A stretch of 34,457 bases of DNA from Alphaproteobacteria bacterium (GCA_013287665.1 JABDDK010000014.1:1-34457), one strand, 5' to 3'. Shown: positions 8,397-17,334, numbered from the stretch's first letter. Made by a program: numbers and translations. Notes: generated by a model from the sequence alone, not told the origin.

Positions 8397-8426
8397 TTGC
8401 ATTCTTAATAAAAAATGCTATATAAT
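8397..8426 (+). promoter_or_regulatory. Sigma70-type promoter for the first OTU gene
   Basis: TTGCAT (8397-8402) and a perfect TATAAT (8421-8426) are separated by 18 bp, in an A/T-rich stretch 30 bp ahead of the ATG at 8457. This suggests the OTU gene is transcribed independently of hppA. It is a reading by eye. Confidence 0.55.
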
Positions 8427-8456
8427 TAATTATAGATTATGTGTATAGGTGTTTTT

Positions 8457-11400
8457 ATGAAGCGTTATTTTACGTTTATGACAATTTCTTTATTGGCGAG
8501 CACAGCTTCAATCAAAGCATCTGACTTTGACATCAGCATTGCAGACGTCCCAAAAATTCAAGCTAAGGCTGCAAAACTAAAAGAGAAAGTTGGGAAAACG
8601 GGTTCTCCTGAGATCGAGGCTAATGTTCAGCAAAGGCTTGCCATATTAGAAGCCGGTGCTATAGGTCTACAGGGCGATGAATATAATCGACTTAAACAAG
8701 AAGGCAAAGCTCTGAAGGAGCATGAACGCTTCCAACATGTTGTTGGATGGGGACTTGAAATTGAGAATTTAAATCAAAGACGCCAAGCCGTTGGTATGCT
8801 TACGGACTTTAAAAAATTAAGTCCTGAGGGAAAAAAAAGGGTTTTATCCATTCTCGGTCTGGAGAATCATGAAGAAAATGGAAGCCCATCTGGTTCGTCA
8901 GCTAACGCATCTACCGAACAAATAAAACTTGCGAATTCTATCATAAAAGACTTGTCCTTAAAAGGAGATGTCACATTTGATTTGTTACAGGGTCACGCTT
9001 TATTTCATCTTCTAAATGATGAAGGCTTAAACTTCCTTCTTTCTCTTTTTGATGCACCAACCGAGCTTCCTGAATTTAATGATCGCATTCGTATCTTTAA
9101 CCCGACGCATATTGAGGCTGAGAATCCATCTTTAGCTGAAGCTCAACGTATTTTTGATGGAAGGCAGTTTTGGCGCTACAACGTTAGAGGAGATGGAGAT
9201 TGCCTCTGTTATTCTCTACAAATGCCCCGAAATGAACTTCTTGATGCAATCATTGCTGCAGGCAGAGGGAACACACCCGAGGCTCTTAAAATGCGTCAGA
9301 TTGTCATGACCATACTTCCTGATCCCCATCTGCTACTTACCAACCCTGATTTCTATGTTGCAAATGAAATTAATGAGGCTCAAGTCGTGAATGAAGATAA
9401 TTTTGTAAACTTAATAATGGGTTACAAAAACAATATGGAATATATTCCCACAGAAGTTGCACTGGCTTGGGGATTCCTAACGAACACGAATGTATATTTG
9501 TGGCGGTTTTTTCCTGGTGAAAATCAAGAGCGACAGATGACCCTCATGGGTTTTTATAGGGCAGGTGATGCAGCTAAATCACTTCATGTTGGTTATGGAG
9601 GACTTCACTTTCAACGATTAGTTCTAGATGGGACTGACTCAACTGAAGCAGAACGTCAGCTTGGATATGCAATTGAAAGCCATGTATTTGATGACTCTGG
9701 CATCACATCCTTCGTCGATCCTAACACGGTTAAATCAGGGAGTTCCTCTGGAGGAGCCTCGGGTGAAAAGGATTTAAAGAAAATAAGTGAGGATGTTGGT
9801 GAGAAAGTATTAGAACGAATAAAAACTCTTTTGGTTTCAAAAGAACGTATCACACCCCAAGAAGTGGTTGAAGAAGTTCTAAAAGGGTATAAGACTATTA
9901 ATCAGAATGAGGAAGAAATCATCAAAGCTGCTGTGCTCGCGAACTTCGATAATTTATCCATGCGGGCTCGAGAAGAATTAGCTGAAAATAAATCTGCTCC
10001 CAAAGTACAAGGAGAATTTGAACCTAGAGAGGTGTATCACTTTTCTCTAGGAAAAATTAATGTCTATAGGGCAGGAATAGAAAATACAAAACAATATCCT
10101 GAAGTTTCAATTCCACAAATGCCTGTTATTCATCCCTATAGTATATTAGATGAAGAATCAGCACGTAAGAATCTTGGACTTCCGGTCTACTTATATGCAG
10201 CTCGTTTAACCCCTCAGGAGTTAACAATTCTTCCTAACGGCAATCAAGTGACTCAAATTCTCGAGAAAAGGGGTATAAAGCCTGAAAATATTGAAGTTTT
10301 CCTTGATGTACAAGATGATCCCTGGCAAGGGATAAATCGATTGTTACGACCCCAGTATTGGGTTTGGCCTGATGCTCCCAGCAAATTTACTGAAGATTTC
10401 TATTCAAAGAATTCTCGTATTGAAGCAGCGATTGTATCACAAAGCGGACACAAGCTTATTGATCCTAAAACAAAGAAGCTTAAGCAAAATGGTGAGTTTG
10501 TCGCCGAAGATATTAGTATCCATAATTCTCCTAGACCCATTCTAAATGCGAAGGAAGAGGTGGTTGGCTTTGCAAAAACAAAGAATGCGGCTGGAAAGGA
10601 AGTTCATATTCTCGAAGATGATACAATTATCTCTTCTGGTAATTCTTTAGTTGTTCAGGGGATTCAGGATAATGCAAGAAACCTGTTCTATTCTATTGTT
10701 ATCGGGCCTTCTAAAAAGGTTGCCGTAACTTTGCATGTCGTGCTGAGTGATGCTGATGTTGATTTACTGGGTAAGAAACGCCCAAAATCACCTCAAGATC
10801 TCTTAAAGATTATAGGCGAAGTTGAGCAAGATAAACCGGCTCTAAAACAAATTAAATTGGATTTTAAAACAGCTATTGATCCACGTGTGGAACTTGAAGG
10901 AATGTCTGTTCCTGAAGGATGGGGAACTTGGTCAGATGGAAAGGAAGCCAAGTTTACATTTGATGAAGATTTGCCAAAGAATTTTAAACTAACATTCACT
11001 GCTTTTGCATATGACCTCAATGCAGGTAAAGATTTTGAAATCAAGATTGGAAGTGAAGTAAAAAAGTTTAAACTTTCCTCTTCCATGCAAACAAATACTT
11101 TAAATATCAATAATATCGATAGTAAAGATACTTTCACAATTGTTGTTCCTGAACCGACTGTCCCTGCGGGAGGAAACAGACAACTTGGTTTTGGGTTAGC
11201 CGATTTAAATATAGAAGAAATCAGTTTAGATAAGAATATCGATTTCAAAAAAGATCTACTTGAGGATATTAAGTTCACTGGTTTATCTGTTAAAGAGCCA
11301 CATGGACGTTGGTCGGATGGGAAGACTGTTAAAATATCTTTGCCAGAGGCGCTCCCTAAAGCATTTACCTTGACGCTGAATGCAGGCGCTTATCCTACAA

Positions 11401-11609
11401 ACGTTCGGAAAGATGTTATTGTAACAGTGGGTAAGGAAGTTAAGAAATTTCGCCTTGAGGCAACGGCGCGCACGCTCTCTATTGATTTTACCAACAACTC
11501 GACTCTAGAACGTGATATAACCTTTACTGTTCCTTCTCCAACTGAGCTAAAAGCGGGTGACAGGAAGTTAGGAATTTACTTTGCTGAGCTAAAAATCAAA
11601 GGGAAATAA
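8457..11609 (+). CDS. Exported OTU-like cysteine protease with two C-terminal WGTWS domains
   Basis: A predicted secreted protein of 1050 residues, probably a deubiquitinase-like effector. The start at 8457 is preferred over ATG 8439 because it has AGGTG six bases upstream and gives a clean signal peptide (MKRYFTFMTISLLASTASIKA). The OTU signature is R-G-D246-G-D-C249-L-C-Y-S, with GGLH384-FQRLV as the matching His motif; both fit the OTU Asp-Gly-Asn-Cys ... His-aromatic pattern. The middle (about 410-800) is unrecognised. The C-terminus has two copies, about 805-925 and 940-1050, of a domain with the cores PEGWGTWSDGKE and KEPHGRWSDGKT, ending near PAGGNRQLGFGL and KAGDRKLGIYF. Two similar genes follow. 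Family knowledge supports cleavage of ubiquitin linkages; activity, secretion route and host target are inference. Confidence 0.75.
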   Translation: MKRYFTFMTISLLASTASIKASDFDISIADVPKIQAKAAKLKEKVGKTGSPEIEANVQQRLAILEAGAIGLQGDEYNRLKQEGKALKEHERFQHVVGWGLEIENLNQRRQAVGMLTDFKKLSPEGKKRVLSILGLENHEENGSPSGSSANASTEQIKLANSIIKDLSLKGDVTFDLLQGHALFHLLNDEGLNFLLSLFDAPTELPEFNDRIRIFNPTHIEAENPSLAEAQRIFDGRQFWRYNVRGDGDCLCYSLQMPRNELLDAIIAAGRGNTPEALKMRQIVMTILPDPHLLLTNPDFYVANEINEAQVVNEDNFVNLIMGYKNNMEYIPTEVALAWGFLTNTNVYLWRFFPGENQERQMTLMGFYRAGDAAKSLHVGYGGLHFQRLVLDGTDSTEAERQLGYAIESHVFDDSGITSFVDPNTVKSGSSSGGASGEKDLKKISEDVGEKVLERIKTLLVSKERITPQEVVEEVLKGYKTINQNEEEIIKAAVLANFDNLSMRAREELAENKSAPKVQGEFEPREVYHFSLGKINVYRAGIENTKQYPEVSIPQMPVIHPYSILDEESARKNLGLPVYLYAARLTPQELTILPNGNQVTQILEKRGIKPENIEVFLDVQDDPWQGINRLLRPQYWVWPDAPSKFTEDFYSKNSRIEAAIVSQSGHKLIDPKTKKLKQNGEFVAEDISIHNSPRPILNAKEEVVGFAKTKNAAGKEVHILEDDTIISSGNSLVVQGIQDNARNLFYSIVIGPSKKVAVTLHVVLSDADVDLLGKKRPKSPQDLLKIIGEVEQDKPALKQIKLDFKTAIDPRVELEGMSVPEGWGTWSDGKEAKFTFDEDLPKNFKLTFTAFAYDLNAGKDFEIKIGSEVKKFKLSSSMQTNTLNINNIDSKDTFTIVVPEPTVPAGGNRQLGFGLADLNIEEISLDKNIDFKKDLLEDIKFTGLSVKEPHGRWSDGKTVKISLPEALPKAFTLTLNAGAYPTNVRKDVIVTVGKEVKKFRLEATARTLSIDFTNNSTLERDITFTVPSPTELKAGDRKLGIYFAELKIKGK
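10857..11606 (+). repeat. Tandem WGTWS domains, copies 1 and 2
   Basis: Within the first OTU gene, the domain copies are encoded at about 10857-11226 and 11241-11606. The shared framework is GxSxxE/P-x-WG[TR]WSDGK, LPxxFxLT, G-A-Y/F-A-Y, VGxEVKKF, then a PxPT...A/GDRxLG ending. By memory this resembles a domain at the C-terminus of some periplasmic phosphoglycerol-transferase or glycosyltransferase-like proteins, which would suggest a beta-sandwich that may bind glycans. That link needs a profile search. Confidence 0.6.
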
Positions 11610-11683
11610 TCTCCTGTTGTTTAATAGCTATGGATCATTATTTATTATGGCAGTATTATTTTAAAAAATAACTTCACAAAGTC

Positions 11684-11709
11684 TTGACAATCGTATAAAA
11701 GACATTATT
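11684..11709 (+). promoter_or_regulatory. Possible promoter of the second OTU gene
   Basis: A consensus -35 box TTGACA (11684-11689) lies 57 bp ahead of the ATG at 11747. No strong -10 follows; the best candidate at normal spacing is around 11706 (TATTTG, 16-bp spacer). The position supports a separate transcript for this gene. Confidence 0.35.
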
Positions 11710-11746
11710 TGATATTTACAAGCGCATTCTTTTGAGGGTACTTACT

Positions 11747-14700
11747 ATGTTTGGTAAAAAGGTTTCAGTTTTTACGGTTCTTTTGTTAACTTCTTCTTGT
11801 TTTGTAAGCAACACACTTACCTCTGCCGGAGGGGGAAGCAAGAGCATTATTAAAAGAGATAAAGATATTCTCGATACCTATACTGACGGCCGAGCACAGA
11901 TCATCAAAGTAAAATCACAAAAGTATGCCGACAAGAAACGTTTGTCTGACAAAGGTGATCTCGTCGATCATATGGGTGTCGTGAGACGTCGATTTTTTAC
12001 CAGACCTGATGGTAATTGTTTCTTTTGGGGAGTGGGTCTACCTCGTCAGGAAGCTGTTGATTTGTTGCTGCAAAATTCAGGGGTTGTTGCCATTAGAACT
12101 TTGGCTGCCCAGGAAATCTATGATGAATTTATAGCTAACAAGTTGCCAGCCATTATGAAGCTGGATCCAGACTATATTCAGCTTAAAGCCCGTCATTCAG
12201 CTCAGAATATTGCTTTGCACAGTAGACAGCAAGTAGAATTAGAAATAATGAACTATTGCAAACGTCAGAATATTTATGAAGATTATGTTAGGCATGCATT
12301 GTCACAATCCACAGATCATATGCTTCATCATCAAGATGCTGTTTTGAATGTTAAAACTTATTTTGTAGATGCTATAGCACACCTTAAAAATGCAAATCTT
12401 AAGATCTGGTCATATAGTGTTGATCGACAAAGGCTTGTTAAAACCCATGAATATTTCAATCGAAATGCAATTTCTACGTGGGAACTTCTTCATGAAGGAG
12501 ATCACTATACGCGTCTTGTCTGTACTCACAATAATGAAAGAGGTTTAGCGGTTGCTCTTGAACGTGAAAATGAAGATTTAGAATGGCTTAAGGCTATTCG
12601 TACACAAAGCAACCTTGATAAGGTCCATGTTTTAATGGCAGCCTTGGAACTTGATAAATGTGAACGATTAATCCAATCCAATCTTTTATCAGATGCTCAG
12701 AAAGCCGCTGAGTTAAAAAAAGTAAACCGTTTGGAAAGAAAGTGGGGAGATTCTTTAAAATCCAATCCCTTATCATCTGAAAAAAAGGCAGCTTTCTATC
12801 AAATTATGCTCAACATTGCGTCCGATGAAGCTGCGGAAGTTAAGAGAATCATTGACTCTCCTCCGAGCGGGCCAACAGCATTCGATTTACAATTAGCACA
12901 AAGACTCGATGACGATGGAAAGCCCCTGCAAAGATGTGTAAAAGTCGTTGAGGATAAGAAGGCACAAGTTGTTGAGTTTCAAGGTCGTTTGCCAAGTCTC
13001 CAACAAAGGCTGCAAGCGCTAAAATGGGATGTTCGTCTTTATAATGAATGCTTGATTGATATACTCAATCAGGGTGTTTCCTTGCCTGGCGAAATCGATA
13101 CATGCGATGTCCTATTGCAGTTAAGTCTCTACTTTGGTTTGCTTGTTGATAAGTATGAAGCAATGAGTAAAGATGGTAAACTCGTAGAAAGTTCAAGAGC
13201 TGCGGCTTCTGAAAATCATAAAAAGTATGTTGTTGAGAAGAAAAGATTTGGCGATGCTTTTGAGAAGCTTCAGACGACATTGTTTAAAGATATTGATTAT
13301 CAGATCAGGGCTAAGAGTAAGCTAGCCGAGCAAGGCTTAGAGAAAAATTTAGCAAGAAATCTTGTCTTAACTGATACCAATACAAACCTCACAGAAAGTT
13401 TTAAGGCTTGTGAGCGTGTTGTTGGTGCGCATTGTACAGAGCTCTTAAATGCTGATCTTAAATATTTTAACCCTGTATGCTTGTCTAAAGATCCATTTTT
13501 AGAAAGAGTTTCGTCTCAGCTTCAAGCTGAAGAAGTCACAAATGCTGAGTGGAGAACAACAGTCCCCCAAAAAATTTATAAGGGAGTTCTGCACTTACTT
13601 GTTCCTGAGGAAGATAGAGAATTCGTTGAGGCAAATATAGGTCGCTTTAATCATGATGGAAATCGTCGAGCCGAAAGAGCAACACCAATTAGTTTTCAAA
13701 TTGACCGTAACGGATTTCGATTAACTTCTCTAGATGGAACAAACACTAGAAACATTTATTTTATCACCGATGCTGATATTGCAGAACTAAGTCAAGAAGA
13801 GTTGAATGAAGCAGGCTGTACACATGCAGATTTGACAAGACTGTTGAGGGGTTTAATCGATAATAATAACAATATAGATGTTAATATGAGAGTCCTTCGC
13901 TTGTTGGTACCGGTGGAAGAAAGATCCTTCGTTGTAGAGAATTTGAGGAATATTCAGTACTCTCCCCCTTCTGTGAATAGAGCAGGAGAGCCAAGAAAAC
14001 TGAGAACCCAATCTGAAATCATTGCCGGCTGTCAGTTAGCAGGCAAGATAATTTATTTTGTCAGTGAAGCTGAGATTAAAAGGCGAACAAAGGGTGAACT
14101 TAAGCGTGCAGATTTAATACGCATTTTCACTACATTAGAAGATGTTCTTAACCGTGTAGATACCGAATATAATCCATCAATGATTGAACAGAAGAACCTT
14201 GCAAAAAAGCGCATTAAGCGAATCATTAAAAAATTTAAAGAGAATGCCATGATGGGTGAGGGAGATCCTCTATTGCTTAAAGCTATTGGGTATGCCAAAG
14301 CAGGAACTGAATTCTGTCAAAATGAAGGCCGTTGTGTAGATGGAGTCATGTCAGCTTTGGATGTTATCGAAGCTAACTTGTTTAAATCCTCTCAATTCGC
14401 TGAAACTGAAATCAGTGAGATTTTTGCTGATTATGCTCATGACTTCTGTCAAAAATTTAGGGATCTAGTTCCCCTTTCTGATGAATGGTCAACAAACGCT
14501 CCCCAATTTGTGAAACAAATGACTTTCTTTTCATTACCTCATCGGGGGGAACCAAGAACAAGTTTTTATTGGTTGCCTGCATTAATATCTGCTCAAGTCG
14601 ATAAGATATTTAAGCCGACGTTTTTAGTAGAAAAGTTTTTAAAAGGTGGAGAAGTCCGTTTAGAATATGATGTAGTCAATCATTGGGGTGGAGTCAATCG

Positions 14701-15967
14701 ACGTGCCTCTCAAATTCAGTTGGAAGCCTTTTCAGCAGACAAGGCCATTGACCTTGTCTTTAATGCTTATACAAAGGGTCTAGTTAAAGGAGCTCCAGGA
14801 AGAATCTTAGCCTATGATACAGTCGTAGAGCTTATCAGTAGAGATTCTTTTATGGATAATCTCTTCCGTGTCTATTCAGATGCAATTTCTGAGTTGGATC
14901 CATCAACAGATGATGCTTCACAGGTTCGCTCTGACTTATTTGAAACAGTCAACGTTAACACTAACACAGGAAGAGAATTTAAAACTCAATTTAAAAGAGA
15001 GTTTTTTGACTATCTTCTTCAACGGTTAGGATACGTCATTGATCCTCGAGATCCTTGGGGAAATCAAGCATTTGCGTTTAAAAGGGCTGAAGAAGCAAAA
15101 CGTGAAGCAGCTTTAAATGCACTCTGCCAACTGGGTCCTGGTTCTCTTTCTAAAGCTCCTGAAATTCATTTAGATGAAGATCATTTTGATTCAAATAGCT
15201 TTTTCTTAAATAAGGGAGGAGACTCTGACCTCCTTAAACTTGAAGGTTTTTCAGTTGAAGAAAACTGGGGAACATGGTCCGTTGGATCAGAGTCAAGCAT
15301 CTTTTTCCCGAAAGATCTTCCCCCAATGTTTTCTTTGACCTTTACAGCTTGTGCTTTTGGTCCAAATGTGGGTAAAACATTCGATGTAACCGTTGGACAG
15401 GAAACAAGATCACTCGTTCTTCAAGGCGGATTTACGACTCATTCCTTGAATTTCTATCGTAACACTATGGGTTCAAACAGAGTTTTGATCAAGATTCCTC
15501 AAGCGACAAAACCAGCAGGAGGGGATAGGCTGCTCGGTATTGGACTTGAAAAAGTAAGGATTGGGGAGATATCTTCAAATATAAGTATCGATTTTAAAAA
15601 GGAAATCGAACCTTGTACTGTTACAGGCCTATCAGGCATTGAGCCTTCTTGGGGCAGATGGTCAGATTCTAAAGATGGAATTGTAAGATTTTCGTTTGTG
15701 ACGCCTCTGCCGAGAGCCTTTACAGTAAATCTCAATGCTCTTGCTTACGGTCCTAATGTCGCCGGAGATATGGATGTCACTGTCGGTTCAGAGACAAAGA
15801 AAGTCCGATTTGGAGCAACCGCAACTCAAAGGACGATAATGTTTGACGCTAATAACAGTGGCGCAAATACATTGACAATAAAGGCTCCTAAGCCAACAAT
15901 CCCAAAAGGTGGCAATAGATTGTTAGGAATTGGTTTGATTCATATGGATATCCAAGCGAAGAAATAA
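11747..15967 (+). CDS. Large exported OTU-like cysteine protease with internal duplication and two WGTWS domains
   Basis: A predicted exported protein of 1406 residues, paralogous to the upstream gene. The ATG at 11747 has TGAGGG eight bases upstream; an in-frame TTG lies five codons earlier. The signal peptide runs to about residue 27. The OTU motif is R-P-D88-G-N-C91-F-F-W, with GDH253-YTRLV as the His motif; LPRxExxDLL after the Cys parallels MPRNELLDA in the first gene. The central part is helical and charged. Two related segments of about 100 residues follow at 614-711 and 716-810 (VLHLLVPEEDREFVEAN versus VLRLLVPVEERSFVVEN). Two WGTWS domains end the protein at about 1160-1275 and 1285-1406. 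A strong terminator follows. Exported OTU activity against a host is inference. Confidence 0.75.
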   Translation: MFGKKVSVFTVLLLTSSCFVSNTLTSAGGGSKSIIKRDKDILDTYTDGRAQIIKVKSQKYADKKRLSDKGDLVDHMGVVRRRFFTRPDGNCFFWGVGLPRQEAVDLLLQNSGVVAIRTLAAQEIYDEFIANKLPAIMKLDPDYIQLKARHSAQNIALHSRQQVELEIMNYCKRQNIYEDYVRHALSQSTDHMLHHQDAVLNVKTYFVDAIAHLKNANLKIWSYSVDRQRLVKTHEYFNRNAISTWELLHEGDHYTRLVCTHNNERGLAVALERENEDLEWLKAIRTQSNLDKVHVLMAALELDKCERLIQSNLLSDAQKAAELKKVNRLERKWGDSLKSNPLSSEKKAAFYQIMLNIASDEAAEVKRIIDSPPSGPTAFDLQLAQRLDDDGKPLQRCVKVVEDKKAQVVEFQGRLPSLQQRLQALKWDVRLYNECLIDILNQGVSLPGEIDTCDVLLQLSLYFGLLVDKYEAMSKDGKLVESSRAAASENHKKYVVEKKRFGDAFEKLQTTLFKDIDYQIRAKSKLAEQGLEKNLARNLVLTDTNTNLTESFKACERVVGAHCTELLNADLKYFNPVCLSKDPFLERVSSQLQAEEVTNAEWRTTVPQKIYKGVLHLLVPEEDREFVEANIGRFNHDGNRRAERATPISFQIDRNGFRLTSLDGTNTRNIYFITDADIAELSQEELNEAGCTHADLTRLLRGLIDNNNNIDVNMRVLRLLVPVEERSFVVENLRNIQYSPPSVNRAGEPRKLRTQSEIIAGCQLAGKIIYFVSEAEIKRRTKGELKRADLIRIFTTLEDVLNRVDTEYNPSMIEQKNLAKKRIKRIIKKFKENAMMGEGDPLLLKAIGYAKAGTEFCQNEGRCVDGVMSALDVIEANLFKSSQFAETEISEIFADYAHDFCQKFRDLVPLSDEWSTNAPQFVKQMTFFSLPHRGEPRTSFYWLPALISAQVDKIFKPTFLVEKFLKGGEVRLEYDVVNHWGGVNRRASQIQLEAFSADKAIDLVFNAYTKGLVKGAPGRILAYDTVVELISRDSFMDNLFRVYSDAISELDPSTDDASQVRSDLFETVNVNTNTGREFKTQFKREFFDYLLQRLGYVIDPRDPWGNQAFAFKRAEEAKREAALNALCQLGPGSLSKAPEIHLDEDHFDSNSFFLNKGGDSDLLKLEGFSVEENWGTWSVGSESSIFFPKDLPPMFSLTFTACAFGPNVGKTFDVTVGQETRSLVLQGGFTTHSLNFYRNTMGSNRVLIKIPQATKPAGGDRLLGIGLEKVRIGEISSNISIDFKKEIEPCTVTGLSGIEPSWGRWSDSKDGIVRFSFVTPLPRAFTVNLNALAYGPNVAGDMDVTVGSETKKVRFGATATQRTIMFDANNSGANTLTIKAPKPTIPKGGNRLLGIGLIHMDIQAKK
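13586..14166 (+). repeat. Internal protein duplication in the second OTU gene
   Basis: Two segments of about 95-100 codons begin at 13586 and 13892. Both start V-L-x-L-L-V-P-x-E-[DE]-R-x-F-V-x-x-N, then share I-Y-F-[IV]-[TS]-[DE]-A-[DE]-I and E-L-x-x-A-D-L-x-R-[LI]. The match is clear in protein and diverged in DNA, so the duplication is not recent. I do not recognise the unit. Confidence 0.65.
15229..15964 (+). repeat. Tandem WGTWS domains, copies 3 and 4
   Basis: Copy 3 is encoded at about 15229-15576 (core VEENWGTWSVGSE, GPNVGKTFDVTVGQET, PAGGDRLLGIGL). Copy 4 is at about 15583-15964 (core IEPSWGRWSDSKD, GPNVAGDMDVTVGSET, PKGGNRLLGIGL). They correspond in order to the two copies of the first OTU gene: the first copy is WGTW and the second WGRW in both proteins. 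This implies the pair existed before the genes duplicated. Confidence 0.65.
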
Positions 15968-15978
15968 AGAATAGTATA

Positions 15979-16006
15979 CCTCTCTTGGTTTTCGAGAGGG
16001 TTTTTT
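15979..16006 (+). terminator. Intrinsic terminator after the second OTU gene
   Basis: The stem CCTCTC / GAGAGG surrounds a 9-nt loop, then one G and a run of six T (16001-16006) followed by more A/T. It starts 12 bp after the stop codon. It is a canonical Rho-independent arrangement with a short stem. Confidence 0.75.
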
Positions 16007-16093
16007 ATTTTGACTTTGCTATAAGTGAGATGATAATAAAGATAATGAAATTTACTAGAGTTAATGCATTTTAACAAATAAGGATCATAAATA

Positions 16094-17269
16094 ATGAAAC
16101 TATATATTCCCTTGATAACGCTTGTTCTCCTTTCGAGTACATCCCTCGTCGAAGCTGGAAAAACCAAGGTTGAGGATTTAACTCAGGAAATTCTTGATAA
16201 AAGATTGGCTAAAGTAAAAGCTCAGAAGAATGCTAACTCTGGCAATACATCGAATGTAAAGGCGCTAGTGAAACTCGAAAAAAACATAATAGAACAAAAG
16301 AACGTCTTGAAGCAGGTGAAAGACAAAAAAGGCCAGACTCAAAGCAATATTTTGCTGGGAAAGTTAAATAGTGATTATAAAAAGATCAGGGATGAGTTGT
16401 TAGCCAGCGATATTCTCAAAAAAGTCAAAACGAATTCACCTGCTGGCGGATTGAGCGTTGGGGATGATATCTCAAATAACTCTCCTATGCCCGCTGCTTT
16501 ATTGACCTCTTCTCCACCACCCGCAAGGCTGCAAGGCTCCAGCATTCGAGAAAGTGAGATATCAGCTAAAATACAGGAACTCGAAGGTATAGATTTTTCA
16601 GGTCGGACACTTTCTGAGGATGATCAGTTGAAACTCCTTAAAAGTATTCTAACTCATGTGAAATTTCGAGACCAAGCAGAGAATATTATAAGAGAGAATT
16701 TGGCTAGCTCAAAGGCTAATATACGTGACATGGCTGAAAGATCCCAACAGTTGAGTGTTCGAGAAATAGACTTACTTTTAACTCGATATCGGGCAGGCCT
16801 TATGTTTTCTGAACCTGCTGCATCCCCAGTTGCAAGTCTAGTGGTTTCTTCAGGTGCACAGAGTTCAGAAGATGATGTTTTGGAAAATCAGAGGGTTGAC
16901 CTAAGAACGGCAACTTCTGTTGATCCAGTCGTACAAGGATTATCTGTTCCAGAAGGCTGGGGAACTTGGTCTACTGCGAAGGAAGTTGTCTTAACTTTTG
17001 GGAAAGTTTTACCAGAGGATTTTAAGGTGACATTCACAGCTCTTGCCTATGGTCCAAATGCAGGTAAAGATTTCGAAATGAAAGTTGGAAGTCAAACGCA
17101 GATCTTCCAGCTTACGCCTGGTTTTCAAACAGTATCATTGAATTTTAAAAATGTTTTGAATCAAAAGAGAATGACTATTGTTGTACCTGAGCCGACGATT
17201 CCAGCTGGAGGAGATAGAGAGTTAGGGATAGGATTAGTCGAATTTAATATTGAAAAATTGGATCTCTAA
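16094..17269 (+). CDS. Exported coiled-coil protein with one C-terminal WGTWS domain
   Basis: A predicted exported protein of 391 residues and the third member of the array. AAGGA lies upstream of the ATG. The signal peptide is MKLYIPLITLVLLSSTSLVEA. Residues from about 22 to 115 are rich in Lys, Glu, Gln and Leu and probably form a helix or coiled coil. A low-complexity Ser/Pro linker and a second helical stretch follow. The C-terminal 115 residues are one WGTWS domain (SVPEGWGTW, GPNAGKDFEMKVG, PAGGDRELGIGL), most like copy 1 of the first OTU gene, even in DNA. No OTU motif is present, so it may be a binding partner, decoy or structural protein; function is unknown. Confidence 0.75.
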   Translation: MKLYIPLITLVLLSSTSLVEAGKTKVEDLTQEILDKRLAKVKAQKNANSGNTSNVKALVKLEKNIIEQKNVLKQVKDKKGQTQSNILLGKLNSDYKKIRDELLASDILKKVKTNSPAGGLSVGDDISNNSPMPAALLTSSPPPARLQGSSIRESEISAKIQELEGIDFSGRTLSEDDQLKLLKSILTHVKFRDQAENIIRENLASSKANIRDMAERSQQLSVREIDLLLTRYRAGLMFSEPAASPVASLVVSSGAQSSEDDVLENQRVDLRTATSVDPVVQGLSVPEGWGTWSTAKEVVLTFGKVLPEDFKVTFTALAYGPNAGKDFEMKVGSQTQIFQLTPGFQTVSLNFKNVLNQKRMTIVVPEPTIPAGGDRELGIGLVEFNIEKLDL

Positions 17270-17271
17270 TC

Positions 17272-17317
17272 GTCATCGGATCAATAGAAGGTTTGCTTCT
17301 ATTGATCCATAGATGAC
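17272..17317. terminator. Bidirectional hairpin between convergent genes
   Basis: A 13-bp perfect stem (17278-17290 with 17296-17308, loop GTTTG) is extended by GTCATC / GATGAC across a 3-nt bulge. It sits between the stop of the third array gene and the rne stop, which converge. There is no strong T-run on either side, so it may act by blocking polymerase or protecting RNA ends. Confidence 0.6.
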
Positions 17318-17334
17318 CGAACTCTGAAATATCG

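Noticed and set aside
10793-11278. 161-codon minus-strand open frame
   Set aside because: Antisense to the WGTWS domains of the first OTU gene, with no promoter or ribosome site.
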